The notes under the pieces were generated by a model. That model searched no databases. It was not told the origin of the DNA and was given only the letters and a program-made list of their open reading frames with translations. A stretch of DNA of 25,281 bases from Pseudomonadota bacterium (GTDB lineage Bacteria; Pseudomonadota; Alphaproteobacteria; Rhizobiales; Beijerinckiaceae), in assembly GCA_028876585.1 (NCBI GenBank), contig JAGWRL010000052.1, positions 1 to 25,281 on the forward strand, in the 5' to 3' direction. Position 1 is the first letter of the stretch. Each line of letters begins with the position of its first letter. Positions 24,216 through 25,281 of the stretch are shown here, one piece after another. A program made the translations under genes and the position numbers.

Positions 24216-25281
24216 ATGGATCGGCGCGCCGTTCCTAGCCTGTCGAGTGGCGTCGTGATCGGCAATGCGGACCTCCTGAACGAGATCGACCGTTACCTCG
24301 CGGCGACGCCCAAGTCCCTGCGCTTCGGCGACGAACTCGAAGCGCGCTTCCAAGACGAACGGGCGCAGGCCAACCAGCGCGCCCGCTATCTCAGCAGCAT
24401 GCTCGGCGTCATTTGCTTCAATATCGGCGTTGCGGCGCTGATTGGCTCAGGGATGGTGGCGCCGGGCCATGTCTACCGCACGTTCGTGGCGGCGCTGGGG
24501 TTGATTGACGTCCCCATTCTCGCCGCGCAGGCTCTGGCGCAGCGATCCACACGGGTTGCACGCCAAAACGACGGCGTCTCGATCGCCGATTGCACATTCT
24601 CGACATTCGGCCTCATCGCCATCAACAACAATCTCGACGGCGAGATCGCGCTCTACCAGGCGTTCTCGATGGTCATGTTGCCGGTGACGTTCAACATCAT
24701 TTCCAATGTTTCGTTCTCTACCGCGCTCCGGCTGGCCGCGCTATATATGCCGGCGCTGCTGCTGAACACGCATCTGAATCCGACGTTCTCGTTCGCCGCG
24801 AGCGCGTTCATGACGTTCATGTATGTCTATGCGGCGGGGCTGTCGTTGCTGGCCAATTATCGCATCGAGTTGGCGGAGCGGAAGAATTACCTCAATTATG
24901 TCAGGGAGAACCTGCACAACGCCGAATTGTCGGTCCTGTCGCGCACCGATGCGCTGACCGGCCTGCCCAACCGGCGCGATTTCGACGCCCGCTTCGCCGC
25001 CGAAGTCGAGCGCGCCCGGTCGGCAAGCCGCCCGCTCGCGGTGATCGTGCTCGATATCGACCATTTCAAGCTCTACAACGACAAGCTCGGCCATCCCGAA
25101 GGCGACAAATGCATCCGCGCGGTGGCGCGGGCGCTGGACGAAGCGGCCGGCCCGGCGCCCACTTTCGCCGGCCGGATCGGCGGCGAGGAATTCGCGCTGG
25201 CGCTGCCCGGCGCCGGCGTCGATCAGGCGGCGGCGGCGGCGGCGCGCGCGCGCAGCGCCGTAGAGGCGCTGCGGCTGCCCA
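24216..25281 (+). CDS. Membrane-anchored diguanylate cyclase (GGDEF), truncated by window end
   Basis: The frame is open from the ATG at 24216 through the right edge (355 codons seen). Residues 1-60 are soluble and charged. About five to six hydrophobic segments follow between 60 and 225 (for example MLGVICFNIGVAALIGSGMV), forming an unassigned membrane sensor. A linker helix leads to a GGDEF domain starting SRTDALTGLPNRRDFD, with DIDHFKLYNDKLGH for metal and nucleotide binding and the active-site motif GGEEF. The residues normally forming the product-inhibition site (RxxD before GGEEF) read PAPT, so feedback inhibition by c-di-GMP is probably absent. It makes c-di-GMP from two GTP. The membrane part is less GC-rich than the GGDEF part. 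Confidence 0.9.
   Translation, partial: MDRRAVPSLSSGVVIGNADLLNEIDRYLAATPKSLRFGDELEARFQDERAQANQRARYLSSMLGVICFNIGVAALIGSGMVAPGHVYRTFVAALGLIDVPILAAQALAQRSTRVARQNDGVSIADCTFSTFGLIAINNNLDGEIALYQAFSMVMLPVTFNIISNVSFSTALRLAALYMPALLLNTHLNPTFSFAASAFMTFMYVYAAGLSLLANYRIELAERKNYLNYVRENLHNAELSVLSRTDALTGLPNRRDFDARFAAEVERARSASRPLAVIVLDIDHFKLYNDKLGHPEGDKCIRAVARALDEAAGPAPTFAGRIGGEEFALALPGAGVDQAAAAAARARSAVEALRLP

Overview
The window is about 25.3 kb of very GC-rich DNA with strong G/C preference at third codon positions. Gene families and codon use point to an alphaproteobacterium, most likely Hyphomicrobiales (Beijerinckiaceae/Methylocystaceae-like). That placement is inference from gene content, not a phylogeny.

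Layout. (1) 1-4726: the end of a urease accessory operon (ureF tail, ureG), then a 1173-residue hybrid histidine kinase with a sodium:solute-symporter-like N-terminus (CbrA-like) and a small cupin. (2) 4736-7048: a secreted cupredoxin-like protein that lacks the copper ligands, divergent from an enoyl-CoA hydratase, followed by a fumarylacetoacetate-hydrolase-family enzyme. (3) 7122-12962: a surface-polysaccharide locus in visible decay. It holds a Gfo/Idh/MocA dehydrogenase that lost its catalytic segment, an intact DUF6492 gene, relics of a Wza-type export protein and an outer-membrane barrel fused to each other, a WecG/TagA glycosyltransferase with an internal deletion, two frameshifted family-2 glycosyltransferases and a short membrane-protein remnant. 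(4) 13049-20744: a nucleobase/nucleoside module. It has a 28-residue membrane microprotein at its edge, then a guanine/tRNA-type nucleoside deaminase, divergent from a four-gene BMP-family ABC transporter (ATPase, two permeases, binding protein), then a VapBC toxin-antitoxin pair and a cytosine-deaminase-like amidohydrolase. (5) 20801-25281: an MDR-family oxidoreductase, an unrecognised 80-residue protein, a palindromic GC-rich repeat, an HtrA-like protein lacking all three catalytic residues, a TauE/SafE-family (COG2836) membrane protein, tRNA-Arg(TCG), and a membrane-bound diguanylate cyclase cut by the window end.

How the parts fit. The transporter with the two flanking deaminases reads as a salvage unit: import of nucleosides or bases, then hydrolytic deamination that releases ammonia. 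Urease maturation genes at the left edge would fit a nitrogen-scavenging lifestyle, but the two sets are separate transcription units. The polysaccharide locus probably no longer makes its product: frameshifts and deletions are confined to this roughly 6 kb, while the long genes on both sides are intact, which argues against uniform sequencing error. I did not find a clearly new multi-gene system. The most interesting single items are the catalytically dead HtrA-like protein, the ligand-less cupredoxin, the clustered decay of the polysaccharide genes and the altered active-site residue in the deaminase.
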